Positions 43,891 to 55,643 of a stretch of DNA of 64,000 nucleotides are shown in pieces; the first letter of the stretch is position 1; the number at the start of each line of letters is the position of its first letter. A model generated the notes under the pieces. The model was given only the letters and a program-made list of their open reading frames with translations. It had not been told where the DNA came from and did not search any database. This DNA comes from Paramyrothecium sp. XJ0827 (taxonomy: Eukaryota; Ascomycota; Sordariomycetes; Hypocreales; Stachybotryaceae): NCBI GenBank assembly GCA_020881915.1, contig JAJFPB010000011.1, forward strand, positions 1,240,001 to 1,304,000, in the 5' to 3' direction. The position numbers and the translations under genes were made by a program.

Positions 43891-44631
43891 CTCGAAAAGA
43901 ACTGCTCAAGTTCAAAATATATAGCAGGTAGACTAATACGTCTTGTTGATTCCGTCTGTTCTTGCGTGGTTCGCTGTTGCGCGCCCCGGATCGTCTCTGC
44001 CGTTGAGCTTGAGGAGAATTTTCTTAACCAGGGGTATCAGTCTGCACAGACATTGGCACTCTTGGCATTTGAAACTGTGAGTAGTCGTGGTCTTTACATA
44101 TAGGTATATGCCTCATTTTCTGAACAGTTGTCAGTATGTATTGCTTCACTGCAACTTCTCGCTGACCGAAGACGACGGAGAATACAGCGGGTTGAGTGAT
44201 GCAAATTTGAGGCCAGGATTTCAGTGGAGCGTCTATTTGGAAGACGATAGTGCTAATGATCTTCTTTCCTACTTTGTCCATCATTCATTACTCCCTGAAT
44301 ATTGAACGCCCTGTTGCTACACTGGTAGGCTTGCCTCCGATCTTCAGCGCTGCGTGTACGAGATCAATCAAGTCCAGGTCAGTGCCTGCAAATCCTTGTC
44401 AGTAAACCAAGTAGAAGTACGAGACAGCACAGCCGCCTAATGGGGGGCGTGACCACTGAAACGCTAATGGGCAATGGCTCGTCCCGTTGGGTTACTTCGG
44501 AATGGTAGGAGATTTCGCCGACTAACACCTACTTTGCGACATCACCATTCCCTTGAGGCACAACTTCTTACTTGGGGCTGTGACTTCTGGTGTGCCAGCA
44601 ATCGGCGACATGCATAGAGGGTGGTAGCCGT
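43891..44631. other. No supportable gene
   Basis: Short frames only on both strands. Confidence 0.4.
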
Positions 44632-45363
44632 TCAGCAAGGCGAATGGTCTGTTGTCACAGCAAAGTCAGCGTTTCGAACATGGCGCTGGAGCCTTGGGCG
44701 AATCACTAACGGCGGAAGGTTCTCCCTGTTGTTTGGCCTACCCTTGTCTATCGGTAGAACAACGAGGGTGCCTTCGCAGATTACTTTACCAAGAAGCCAC
44801 TCCTTGTAGGTGAATATGCGCTCCCAGCCCTGGTCTCGTTCCTTCGATGTCAGCTTTTCAGCCATTTCCCTAGATCAAAGGTTAGGATCGATGATCAAAA
44901 TATCATGGAGACCAAGACAACTAGCAATCTCCACCGGAGGGCCCTGTGAAAGAATGGTTGTTTGTCGAACTTAGCTCTGTATGCTTTGACGAAGTCTTTC
45001 AGAATGCCACAAAGATTTGTGATAGGGTAAAGTGGCAGCCCGCAAACTGTCAGTCGTCAAAGAACAGCAGGTTCATCAGCTAGATTCACTCACAGTCTCC
45101 AAGTCGCCGAGCTCGATGTCTTTGACAGAATCCGGACCGTTGATTTGCCACATCCCAGCAAGGGACAGCTCAGTCCGCTTAATTCCCAACGATTTCTCGA
45201 GATCCTGAATAAAGGATTCTATCAAACTCGATTGTGCAACGTTTGGAGTGGGCAAGTAATCGGTAAGGTAAAGTATGCGAAGCTTCGTCTGTGATGCCAG
45301 AAACACATCAGTATTATGCGGCAGTACGGATGCGAGGTGAAATCTCTGCAGGGGACGGTGCAA
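44632..45363 (-). pseudogene. Amidase-family C-terminal fragment
   Basis: Minus-strand pieces in order: LRILYLTDYLPTPN and GIKRTELSLAGMWQ (45180-45280), then FVKAYRAKFDKQPFFHRALRW (about 44940-44995), then ERDQGWERIFTYKEWLLGKV and GTLVVLPIDKGRP (44730-44835). This order resembles the part of fungal amidase-signature enzymes that follows the catalytic region. The Ser-Ser-Lys catalytic core lies upstream in the family and is absent. Stops separate the last two pieces. It is arranged back to back with the PARP fragment. Confidence 0.5.
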
Positions 45364-45579
45364 GTTTCACTCTAGCTTGGGCGAATCGCCATGCCAGAGG
45401 TTGGCGAGCTCTTTAAAGCGTGCTATATCCCGCCCGAAGAATGTAGGGACATCGTAGAAGCTAGTCTGTCAGTAATTCATCAAGAGGCACCTCTACTAAT
45501 TCACAACTTACGGGCAAAACGAGGCAATGCCTCGAGTGTCTACAGCAGCCGTGGTGGGACGAATTGCATAACAGCTGAC
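45364..45579 (+). other. Short unassigned frame before the PARP fragment
   Basis: A 66-codon frame at 45391-45591 (PEVGELFKACYIPPEECRDI) sits between the amidase and PARP pieces. It could be a further piece of either neighbour or an unrelated fragment. Confidence 0.2.
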
Positions 45580-46636
45580 AGTATGTTTTAAGGTCCTCTA
45601 TGATAGGAAAGTAGATTCTTATCGAACTTGGACCCGGTGGAGCCGCGTAGGGGAGAGGGGCCAATCGGCATCCATATACAACGGCCACTACCTGAACGAG
45701 GCTGTAACGGCCTTTGAAGCTAAGTTCTTCAAGAAATCAGCTCTAAAGTGGAATGAGCGCTTGGAGGACCCTAAGGGTGGAAAGTATGTGTTTGTAGAAC
45801 AAGACTACGAGCTATCCTCCTCTTCAGCCTCAGGTAAGGCCAGTGACAGCAAGAACCGCACCCAAAAAGTCTTGAATACTTCCGGACCGGTGTGCACCCT
45901 CTCAAAACCTGTTCAGCGGTTGATGAAGCTTGTCTTCAGTCATGATCATCTCCAAGCTGCCGTATCTAGTCTGAAATACGATGCCAAAAAGTTGCCTTTT
46001 GGCAAACTCAGCCAGAAGGCTATTAAAACAGCTTCCTGTGCCTCAAAATAATCGCGGCTGTCTCAGAAGATCCTGAGCTTGCTATGAGAGAATGGAGCAT
46101 GACCAATACTGAAGCCATTGCGCGTTTATCGGATACATACTATTCCACTATACCACACGACTTCAAACGAAATCGACCACCATCCATTTCCGACGTCGAT
46201 TCCCTGCGGAGGGAGGTACAACTCATTCAGAGCTTATCCGACTTGAAGATCACCGAGGACTTGATGAGTGGCCTCGAGAGTATCAACAACTCGCACCCAC
46301 AAGACAGTCAGTACGAGAGTCTTCAGCTAGCCGAGTTGAGAGCTTTGGATCCGAAGTGTAAAGAATACCAAATGCTGCGCCATTATGTTGACTTCGTCTA
46401 GCCCGAAGCACAATCTGAGGTATGAGGTTGTCTCGATTTTTATCATCAGGCGTCCACATGAAAAGGCTCGAATGGATGACCCAACCATCCAAAGAATTGG
46501 TTCAGATCGCCGTCTGCTTTGGCATGGATCTCGAATCTCTAATTTTCCGGGCATACTCCGCCAAGGCCTTCGCGTCGCTCCACCGGAAGCCCCCGCAACT
46601 GGCTATATGTTCGGGAAAGGGGTTTGCCACTCCTAG
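45580..46636 (+). pseudogene. Poly(ADP-ribose) polymerase fragment (WGR, regulatory and start of catalytic domain)
   Basis: Reads DSYRTWTRWSRVGERGQSA and then KSALKWNERLEDPKGGKYVF, the WGR domain with Ser in place of Gly in WGR. The PARP regulatory helices follow (VQRLMKLVFSHDHLQAAV, FGKLSQKAI, LADDTY-like LSDTYYSTIPHDF). The catalytic domain begins with [20 protein letters not shown] and GYMFGKG. The H of the H-Y-E triad (in LWHGSR) is present. The sequence then breaks at GKGVC, so the NAD-binding tyrosine and the catalytic glutamate are lost at the LINE boundary. A stop and frame changes near 46045 and 46400 add to the damage. Intact PARPs modify chromatin proteins at DNA breaks; this copy cannot. 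Confidence 0.75.
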
Positions 46637-48150
46637 CTGGCAAAGAGTAGGTTTAACCAGGTCCGATGTACCAAGAGAATTTTGATGGGAAACTCGAGAG
46701 TAGCTTTGGAATAGCAACTCGCCAAGTTGTATTGGCCCGTGTGAGAGTGGACGCACGGGTATTTGTATATGGGCTCACTGCAGTACCTAATGGTAGCCCG
46801 TCCTGCTGGAGCTCCTCTGTTTTCCGTGCGATGGTCTCGAGGATATATGCTCCCTGATTTACGTTTGGGTTTGGCTGAGGATCGGATAGCCGCTTGGTTA
46901 TCAGTGAAGATGCAAACCTTGCTTCTTATATTGCCTCCTCGTCTATCGTTCTGTGCAATCTCAAGAGCTAATACGATGCCCTGTAGTTCTGCAACGTACA
47001 CGGTTGAGATTTGTTCCGTCCCCATGTAGGCTCTTCGTTCATCTTGTGTTGTAACACAGACAGCTGCGGCTCCAACGTGGCCACCAATGCTGCTGCCATC
47101 CGTGTAGATATGTATGGCTGTGTGGTCCGATAACTGCTCGAGATGCTTGTCTCTGGCTGCGTCTCCGGTTTCTTCGATGTAGTATTTGGGGCCTTGCCAC
47201 CAGGGAGTGGTAATGTATGGGCTTATCCTCTCCTGGTGTCGTATGTCCGGCCCTTTCAGCTTGCGGATAGTTTGTTTGATAGCCTGTCTTGGAGTCTTCT
47301 TACACAGTCTATTTCCCAGTGGTTCGGAATACGGCTTCTGGGCTGGCCCGATGCGTCCCAGTGTGTCTATGTTATGCTTTATTATCTGTTCCTCGATTGG
47401 CAGCAGATGTGTCTCGATGTTGAGCGCTGGTATTGATGTGGCTCTGTAGGCTCCGCTTTATAGCTCGTGCCCCTCTTGCTTGAAGGCTTTGTAATTTGGC
47501 CAGTATCTTCGTATTGACTGAACTTTTATTGGCTGTGCAGTTTGTGTTGGACCAGGCCGAGCAGGCGTACATCATTTGTGGTATGGCTACTCCTCTGTAG
47601 ATGGTACGCGCCTCGTGCATCGCGATACCCCATGCGGAGTTCCCTAAGCTGCTAAGTGCTGCCAATATTTCGATTTTGGGCTCGGTTGTATTGTTCTGCC
47701 TTGCTCCATTGCCAGTGACTGTTTGACGTCGAACTTAGTTCTGGCCCTGGTGAAGTGGGTGAGCTGGAATTTCTCTGGTGCTAATATTGAGGCGTGCTTC
47801 TTTGCCCATACTTCAGCTTCGCCTAGTGCCGTCCGTAAGTTTGAGCAAGTTTCTTCTGTGCTATCGCCCCATGCCAGGATTGCAGTGTCGTCAATGAAGC
47901 CTATTGATAGAGTCTCACCCTCTTTATTACCGGCCTCTATTAGATCTGCATTGTAGAATAAGTATAATATTGGTGAGAGATTTGAGCCCTGAGGTATGCC
48001 TGTTTCCGTTTTGTATAGACCCGAGGTGAACCCATCAATGGTGATTCTTGTGCTTCTCTCTGCAAGCAAACTCGCCATCCATTTTACTATCTTCTAGTCG
48101 ATCCGGCGTTTGCGTAGGTTGTCCAGTGAAAGCTTGGCACCTTCAGGAGA
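46637..48150 (-). mobile_element. LINE (non-LTR retrotransposon) fragment: reverse transcriptase and RNase H
   Basis: On the minus strand, from right to left: LSLDNLRKRRID, then WMASLLAERSTRITIDGFTS, then TGIPQGSNLSPILYLFYNAD and IGFIDDTAILAWG (the reverse transcriptase active site, F-I-D-D), then the thumb-like LGNSAWGIAMHEARTIYRG. An RNase H domain follows with TVYVAELQGIVLAL and VCIFTDNQAAIRS. This is the order of I/Tad-type fungal LINEs. The part before the palm domain is missing, frames change several times, and no poly(A)-like 3-prime end is obvious at 46637. A truncated relic that joins the PARP fragment. Confidence 0.8.
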
Positions 48151-48540
48151 GGGTTACGTCATAATGACGGTCCGCTAGTGTCAATAGAATTTACGGTCTC
48201 GTGGATACACTTTCGATCCCCTTCACTCAGCTCGCTTAAATTATGTCTACCAGTATCCAGTCGTAACTTGGCCTCAACTGCGCTCATAGCAACCGCGTTT
48301 TTGCTTTCATCATGGAGTTTATGTTTGCCAATTCTCCGGCATACCCCGCCGTGGCATATACTGATGGTCCGGCTATGGGAATGCTTCATCATCAGAACCA
48401 AGAGAGTGTACAACTTGATATTTTACCGAGACGGTGCCGCGATCTTAGGTGCTCCATCTTATGGGTCCATGCCAATAGCGAGGTCACATTCGCGCATGAT
48501 TTCAAGGAAATTGCAAAGCTCCTCGAGGTTGATATCAATC
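48151..48540 (+). pseudogene. NLR (NB-ARC type) fragment
   Basis: The plus-strand frame from 48312 includes CSILWVHANSEVTFAHDFKE and IAKLLEVDI (about 48450-48535). This resembles the strand after the P-loop in fungal NB-ARC/TPR receptors (W-V-H-A-S type motif). The P-loop itself and everything after the motif are missing, since the hAT-B terminus follows directly. The 48151-48311 part has no clear assignment. Confidence 0.45.
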
Positions 48541-51500
48541 CAGAGTGCGTAATCAACCAACTACTTCCAATCGTTGGAGCCGTTGGATCCTCCAACTGTG
48601 GGTCCAACTCAACTGAGATCTCGCTCCCCGTGCTTGGAAACCAACCAATTCAGAAGTCCAGTTGATTGGGTTTGGATCCAACCGGTTCCAACTCGTTCCC
48701 AGTGTCCGAGGGTCATGTGAGGCCCGGGCGCCGTAACTTTGACCCCACCTTCAACTTCCCAGTTTGGCTTTTCGTACGGCCCGCTGGCCAATGATCGGCC
48801 GCTGAGGGGCATCATCTTGAGCCAAACGAAACAAACCCTTTCTCGCCTCTCCCACCCGCGCCAGCTTCGCGCTCTTCTCGCGCCAGCCTGGCGTCTGATT
48901 ATAATTCATTCTTGAGCTTATCATTCAGCTTCTCCACGGAAGGCTGAACGGTGGGGCCTTGGAAGTTAAGCCTCCGCGTGAAGGCCTGTGGGGATCTATA
49001 AAGTCGCTAGTACATGCGTCCAGTGAAACATTTTGACTTGTGTGTAGGTACAGCGACCTGTCACCCCACATTCATCAGTCACAGTGGTCGATGTTCACTG
49101 TCATGCACACGGCATTCTGGACTACGAAACGATACCTTGGAAACATATCTCTAACCATGATAGAATTGATACCAGAAGAAAGCTTTCAGCAAAAGAAATT
49201 CAGTGAGTATACTTTAACTGTATGAATGTTATTTCACGTAGAGACTGACGTGTTTATTAGGATTCAGCAATTTCGTTCAGGAGCAAGATACGTCGGACAG
49301 TCTACCCTATACACGCTAGATAAGAGCTACCGTGCAGGCCGCCTATTTATTATGGTGGGGCTGGTATCTCTTAACTCCACAGCTTAGGCTTCGCCGCTGA
49401 GATAACATACTCTTTACTATCTCTCATGTTGCAAGATACATCCGGTACCGTAGATTATATAGTGCCGTGGCTGTGCCCTGCTAACATGCCTTAGCACCAC
49501 ATCAGAGCTTCGCGATTTGCACACGGCGCGTCGGATCGCGTGGCGGTTTCTCAACGCGTTAATTGTCCCTGCAGACGGCCTGGAAAGGCTGCGCTGTCGT
49601 GCCCGATAAAATGGAGGCAAAGGACGTTGGCCTCTGGTCGTCAAATGTTGCAGTACGTCGCCGCTGAAGGAAGCCATACTATTCCTTCGCTGACAGACTC
49701 CAGCAGTCTAGCTTCCCAGCCAACACGATGGATATCGATTCCCAGGACATTTTCTTGGGCCAAGTAGGATCTGAAACGTCCTTGACCCTACATTCGTCTC
49801 CCTGCCCGTCGAGGCTCTCTACTCAGTCCTCATTCTTGTCAGGTTCAACGCCGCAGACCCCGCCGAGGAAGATATTTAACCTGGATGAGAATCCTACGCC
49901 TGGCGAGATAGCCACGTTCCCGTTCGAGCTCTTCAACGACGAGCTTCGGGCAGGCACGCCTCCGAGGACTAATGGCGCAAAGGTTGCCTGGTGGTGGGTG
50001 AAAGGGTTCCGTATGAGGCTCAAGGGTAACAGCAAGAAGCTTCGATGGGTATGCCGTCTGTGCGTGAGGAAGAGGTGCCGGACGGTCTCGCACTTCTCGT
50101 ACGAATCTAACGGCAGTGCCAATATTATCAAGCACCTGCGAGATATTCATGGGATCAAGGTAAGCAATAAGCAGCTCCTCGTTCTTTTACTCCAACTCAA
50201 TCTTGCAGGACCCAGGAAGGAAAGACGTGACGCCGCCCAGCCGCACTAAGTCTCTGACAGAACACTTTGGAGTGACTGCAGCCCCAGCCGACCAGCGTAT
50301 CTTTTCTACCATTCTTGGGAGGCTCAAACTCGGCGCATTCGAAGAGCTTCTCGTCGACTGGATAACACACGATAATCTTCCTTTCCGACTAATCGAGAGT
50401 GAGCGTCTCCGCCGCCTCATTGAGTTTGTCAACCCCGATGTACAAAGACAAGATACCATCTTCCGCGGTTCTTCGGTCTCGACTGCGATCGATCTACAAT
50501 GGGGCGAAAGGAGCTGTAACGGAACATCTAAAAACTGCTCGTGGCAAGATTCACATCACATTTGATGGCTGGACGTCTCGCAATCAGCTCTCGTTGCTTG
50601 GAGTCAACTGCTTCTTTGTTGACGAACAATGGCGGCACCGGAAACTGCTTCTCGCCCTTCCAGCCGTATCCGGACGCCATACTGGCGATAGCTTAGCCAA
50701 CGAAGTGGCTGACGTCTTGGCAGAGTGGGATCTTGGAGGCGACCGGCTTGGGTATATGGTCCTTGATAATGCCAGCAATAACGACACGGCAATGGTGGCT
50801 CTCGGCAACGAATTCGAGTTTGACCCAGACGAACACCGTCTCCGCTGTCTGGGCCACGTCATTAACCTCGCCGTCAAGCAGCTGATATTCGGCAAGGCGG
50901 CGGACGCAATGGAGCATACAGGCAGCAACGAACTGGACTCCGAATACGATTTCGACTCTCTACCGGCCGATAAGCTTATGCAATGGCGGAGGAGGGGCCC
51001 AATTGGTCGACTTCACAATCTCAACGCCGCTGTCTTGAACTCGCCACAACACTTAGAGTGCCTCTTGAAGTGGCAAGAAGAAGATCTCAAAAGCGGTGTC
51101 CTTGAACTCGTCGATCCTGAGACTAGGAAGAAGCGAGTGCCGCTCAGACCTATCGCTGACAACGAGACCCGCTGGAACTCTCGCCACCGTATGATGGTCC
51201 GCGCTCTGCTTCTCCGTAGATACTTCAATCGGATTGTCGACAAGGCAGAAAGGGCGTGGGGAAGGAGCAAGAGAAAGTCAACGAAGCCTTCTATAATTGA
51301 CGACGAGCTGTCAGAAGAGGACTGGGACGTGGTTGAGGTTTTAATTCAAGTCTTGCGGCCGTTTGATGAGATCTCCGTTCGTCTACAAGGCAACCCGAAG
51401 ACTAGCGAGGATAACTATGTTACCACCGGCTCCTTTTGGGAGTATTTCCCCTCCTTTGAGTATCTCTTAACGCATTTAGAGGAGCTCAAGCAGAGTCATG

Positions 51501-52369
51501 ACCTCCTTGAGGGCTTGGGAAAGGACAGCGCTGATATGGTTGCTACCCATATCAACCTTGCGTGGATGAAGCTTAACGAGTACTACGATAAACTCTGGCC
51601 TGTTGCGTATATCGGTGCTGTAGTGCTTCACCCTTGCTTTGGGTGGCCGGCGCTGCAATACCACTGGGAAGGACATGCGGATGCGACGCAGTGGGAAGAA
51701 GATTACTCGACAAGACTCAAGAAGATGTGGAAGGAGGAGTATGCTACTCGCGTGGTTCCTGGCTTAGCGATGCTGTCGACAGCGAGCAGCCGAAGGGCGC
51801 TCTCTGGATATGACGCGTTCCTGGCACAGTTGCTCGGCAAACGCAAAAGGGCGCATCCAGATGACAGAGCGGGATATCCTTCGCAACGGCGCCCAGCGCT
51901 TGACGAGTACGAACGTTATATCCAGACTTTTACCCCAGCCGACGACAAATGCCAATTCAGCCCTCTTTCTTGGTGGAAAGAGCACGAAATGGAGTATCCG
52001 AACCTCTCTCGAATGGCCTCTGACTTGCTGTCTATCCCTACAATGTCAGCAGAGACTGAAAGGTCGTTCAGTAGCGGGGGCAAGATGGTATCACCTTTAC
52101 GAACTCGTCTTGATCGACACACTATTGGGATGGCGCAGAGTATGCGGTCATGGAGCAGGGAGGGTATTGTCCTACCCTCATGGCAGTGATGAGTGGGATC
52201 GGCGTTAAGACGTGAAGATCGGAGATATCCGTTGGTCCGAAACAACCAACTGCAATCCAACTGAGAGCAGCCTCGTCCAACGTCAATCCAACTGAAATAT
52301 ACTTGGCCGGATGTCAATCCAACTGCGAGGAGGTACCAGTTGAGTTGAATTGGTTGATTACGCACTCTG
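48541..52369 (+). mobile_element. hAT-B transposon
   Basis: A 3829-bp element with perfect 20-bp inverted termini CAGAGTGCGTAATCAACCAA. AACCAACT/CCAACTG-like repeats lie in the subterminal regions (48560-48690 and 52235-52350). It carries a nearly complete transposase. The flanking octamers TATCAATC and TGCGACAC differ, so there is no target duplication. The left flank is an NLR fragment and the right flank a protease fragment. Confidence 0.9.
49728..52189 (+). pseudogene. hAT-B transposase, one frameshift
   Basis: Starts MDIDSQDIFLGQ. A BED-type zinc finger (WVCRLCVRK to IIKHLRDIH) ends at a 49-nt intron (50160-50208, GTAAGC to TTGCAG). Exon 2 continues DPGRKDVTPPSRTKSLTEHF. Near 50440-50520 one base is off. 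After that the frame is open for about 570 codons with the hAT core: HITFDGWTS (Asp), VLDNASNNDT (Asp), HRLRCLGHVINLAV, and the C-terminal block LSRMASDLLSIPTMSAETER (Glu) with FSSGGKMVSPLRTRLDRHTI. Apart from the single frameshift all catalytic and dimerisation residues are present. This is the best preserved transposase gene in the window and could be mended by one base or by a base-call correction. Confidence 0.85.
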
Positions 52370-52777
52370 TGCGACACCAAGGCCGACTGGGCGATCCTCA
52401 TTCTTAGCGAGCGCCTTGGTGAACGCCTGGGCTGGTTCGGCGTCAAGTGGCCGGACAAGTCCAAGTTCAACCAGCCCATTCTGAACAACCAGGGCTACCC
52501 TGGCGATCGTAATGGCACGAACCGGCCGTACGCATCAATTGGATCACGTGTCCACGACTTTTCTCTCGACTGCGATTCTACTGGTCCCATATACTCTGAC
52601 ACGGATGTTGCTGGTGGGCAGTCTGGTGGGCCGCTTTGGGAGAGTATCTCCAACGCGCCATACATCTGGGGTACGCTCTCTATTGGTGTGACCAGCTCCC
52701 AGATTACCTATGCGGGATGGGCTTCGGGCAATCAGCTGCTCGATACCGTTATCAGCGCTAAGAAGGATCACCCCTAA
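52370..52777 (+). pseudogene. Trypsin-like (S1/V8-type) serine protease, C-terminal part
   Basis: The frame opens at the hAT-B boundary and runs 135 codons to the stop at 52775. CDTKADWAILILSE carries the catalytic aspartate, and TDVAGGQSGGPLWE carries the catalytic serine (GxSGGP). The end (GNQLLDTVISAKK) is typical of the last helix. The histidine half, the propeptide and the signal peptide are missing, removed at the hAT-B junction. The secreted glutamyl-endopeptidase-like identity is likely from the motif context. No second half is seen anywhere in the window. Confidence 0.8.
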
Positions 52778-53185
52778 TCAAGGTCTATCCTTGTGTATGC
52801 AATAGCCTGGTATCAAGTTGCGACTCTAACTACGCTGTGCCAGTAACATAACCACCTAGCTATGCCATGGAGGGGTTGATGGAAAAGGGTCACTTTGGAG
52901 TCCAACGAGCTATTCCAATATAATTAGTAGATTTACTTCTAGATAGTCGCATCATCCGAGATCAGTCTCGTCTGCCTATCAGATCCCAGGATGGTTGTCT
53001 AAGTAGCCCAGTCGATTTGTTCGAGAGAGAGTCCAATATCTCCTGTGTTATTGCATTTTGCGCATTACGTTCCAATAGAGTCATGTCTGGACCATGTATT
53101 CAGAAGAAAATAAATTGGTACCCCTAAAGAAAAAGGGAGAGAAAAAAGAGAAAAGAAAAAGAGGAAAGGGGGGTAAGGATTGAAG
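52778..53185. other. No gene; purine-rich tract
   Basis: Downstream DNA of the protease fragment. A purine-only or nearly purine-only run of about 50 nt lies at 53126-53180. Confidence 0.4.
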
Positions 53186-53821
53186 TCAAGTCGAGGGTGG
53201 AGTTAAGAACTCTAGCCCAGGTATAGAAACAAGCTCTTCGAGCCTCTCACGCTTTCTGAGAAGCCTAAGATGACTAGACTCTATGCCTACTAAGTCGCCG
53301 GTGGCTTTTTTCGAAGGGTCAAAAATAATGGGGTCGTTGATCGCTGTCTTGTATAGCCACCGGTTTTTGAGCTCCTGGGTCATGTAGGCAAACCCGCCAC
53401 GCGCCACAATCTTGAAGTTCCGCCTGGAACCTGGAGTCGCTCTTACGCTGGACCAGCATGACGACTCGGCACTTGGGCGCAATGGACAGTTTCTGGCTGC
53501 GGTTGTACACGAGGTTCCACCACACGTTATGCGCTCGACCGTGGTCAAAATGCCGCCTGGCCCGGCATACCTTTGCTCATGGGAGCTCTGGGCTTCATGC
53601 GCAAACCTGGGCCCGCCAATACTTGTTCCAGCCACTTGGGGGTTGATCGTCAGCTCTTGGCTGTGCGTGCTTTCCTCAGTCGCTGTCGAGGGATGGAGCT
53701 TGGTGAGATACTCGAATGGACCATAGGCGATGACCGCGGGGGCCGATGCCATCGCCCTTGCGGTGTGGTCCGGTGTATTTGGTGAAGGTGGAGCTGGTGG
53801 TAGCAGAGGTGAAGACGCCAT
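53186..53821 (-). pseudogene. Unrecognised protein, decayed
   Basis: A 211-codon minus-strand frame with a likely frame change in the middle. The start (FEYLTKLHPS, EESTHSQELTINPQVAG) and the end (VARGGFAYMTQELKNRWL, ESSHLRLLRKRERLEELVSI) look protein-like. In the middle, a second frame (WWNLVYNRSQKLSIAPKC, VVMLVQRKSD) fits better. No signal peptide, membrane segment or known domain. Confidence 0.35.
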
Positions 53822-54915
53822 CCATGGCCTCAGGCTGATAGTCGACGACGATCAGGGACGTAGGCGTCTTGGTTTCAGGGCCTAGGGTGCCATGAATGCA
53901 GGCACTAAGCAAAGTCTGCACTTTGAAGGGACTGTTCAGGCCTCGGTCGGTTAGAACGCTGCGCTGGACCTCACAAGTGGATCGTTTCTTTCGCGGATGA
54001 TGCCTTCATCCAGGGATGCTTGGAAGATATCTACAGTGGAGGTTTCCTTTCCCATTGCCGCTTTTCAATGCTGCACCGTCGATACTCAGTGCCCATTATC
54101 CATTTTGCATGTGTTTCAGGACATGCCCGTCTTACAACGGCTCAGCCTCACCCACGCCAAACCAGCCACAGCTCAAGGCCAAGACCCCTCACCTAAGCTT
54201 ACGTTGAGCAACCTGAGCTGGCAAATACCATTTCAAGAGACATCTGGAATTGAACATTATTTTGAAGCCTGGCACCAAAGTTTGTACTCCGTTCAATCTA
54301 CAGTTACGCGAGATGTGCATTCAAAACATATGTCTAAAGACAAATTCGTTGGTAGCGTTCATTCGGCATGTACGGTTTCGGAGCCCAGCGGGCTTCATGA
54401 ACTCTCTTAGGGGTTCCATTTCTAGAGGAAAAATTACTCCGGTCTGTCCATCACTTGGGACTTATCCGGTGTGCCGCTGATGGAAAATAGTAATGCAGCC
54501 TGCAGTTTATATGGTAAAAGACAAGCCCCAAGTCCAGTTCTTCTAAGCAGGAATTGAATGTGTGGATGTGAATCAAATTTGGTAGCCATGCTTTGCAAGT
54601 TGACGAATTCAAAACGCTTGTTGCTACCTTCACCACCTCGTATACCCTTCATGTATAAAGTTAATCTCATGTAATAAACGTCGCAAGTGGTTACAACGTG
54701 TGATACGACTACTCCACCCAAAAATACACGTAGTCCTCTACTGCTCACACTTCTCATCCGTTCTCGATTCAGGCATAAGCTGTCTTTCCTTCGTCTCGTC
54801 TTCGTTTTCTTGGCTTTGTTCGAGGGTAAAGCCCTGTTCCCGTGATTCTCCGTAGAAAGAGAGGGCCACTCCCCGCCTCACGCGCCTTCGTAGGAAGTTC
54901 CATGTCAAATGAATC
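53822..54915. other. No supportable gene
   Basis: A 137-codon plus-strand frame at 53997-54410 shows no domain. The rest holds short frames. Confidence 0.4.
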
Positions 54916-55643
54916 TTAGAATGTAATAGCTTCGTTTTGGTTTTCGGCTAGTCCTGTTGCCAAATGGCGAATACTAGTCTCCTCCACCGGCTCCGGGTCA
55001 GATGTAGGAGCACACTTAGTCAGAGAGAAGGTAGACTCGACTGGGCATTTAGCTTTCTCTTCGAGAGTCCCATCAATATGCATGGAGAAATAATGCGAGC
55101 CTTCGAAGAGTGATTCAACTATACTCGCCAGAACAAGCTCTATGATGGATATTTTATCGTCGGTGTCAACTCGAGAAACGACTTCGCGAATGGCAGTAGG
55201 ATTCGTGAGTAATACCTTCGTTCGGCTCTTCAGGTAATTATAAACCATATATCGCCCCTGTGTGCGTTCTCATACGCACTCTTTGTCACCCTGAGAACTG
55301 ATAGCGGATCCAAGCTAGCTTGTAGTCTTTCGATTTCGACTTGAGCTCCTTGTGCAAGAGCGTTGAGTTCATATTTGGAGGCGATGGCATAAACTAGTAT
55401 ACTGGTTGCAAGCTCGGCGATATACTTCTCGCTAGGAGACGCCCCGGTCGGCTTGAGACACTGATAGGTCCCTGTACGCAGGTAATGGACAAGAATATGG
55501 CCAACTTCCTCAGAAATACTCTCGATGAAGAGGCTAGAACTAGGTGTGCACCGCCGATCATGAGTGGGCGATAATTTTGAAATTGGGCGTAACAGGCTTT
55601 GGGATTTTGAATGCGTGTTTACTTCCTCCCAAATATACACCAA
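54916..55643 (-). pseudogene. BTB/POZ-like protein, one frameshift
   Basis: The frame from 55643 contains EEVGHILVHYLRTGTYQCL, then AELATSILVYAIASKYELNA, then LDPLSVLRVTKSAYEN. These are the second half of a BTB fold and the helices after it, as in many fungal BTB proteins. It stops at 55230, and the next frame continues at once with YNYLKSRTKVLLTNPTAI down to 54916, so a one-base change near 55235-55248 separates them. The first half of the BTB fold is not clear, and the start is uncertain. BTB proteins often act as adaptors or dimerisation partners; nothing more specific can be said. Confidence 0.5.
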
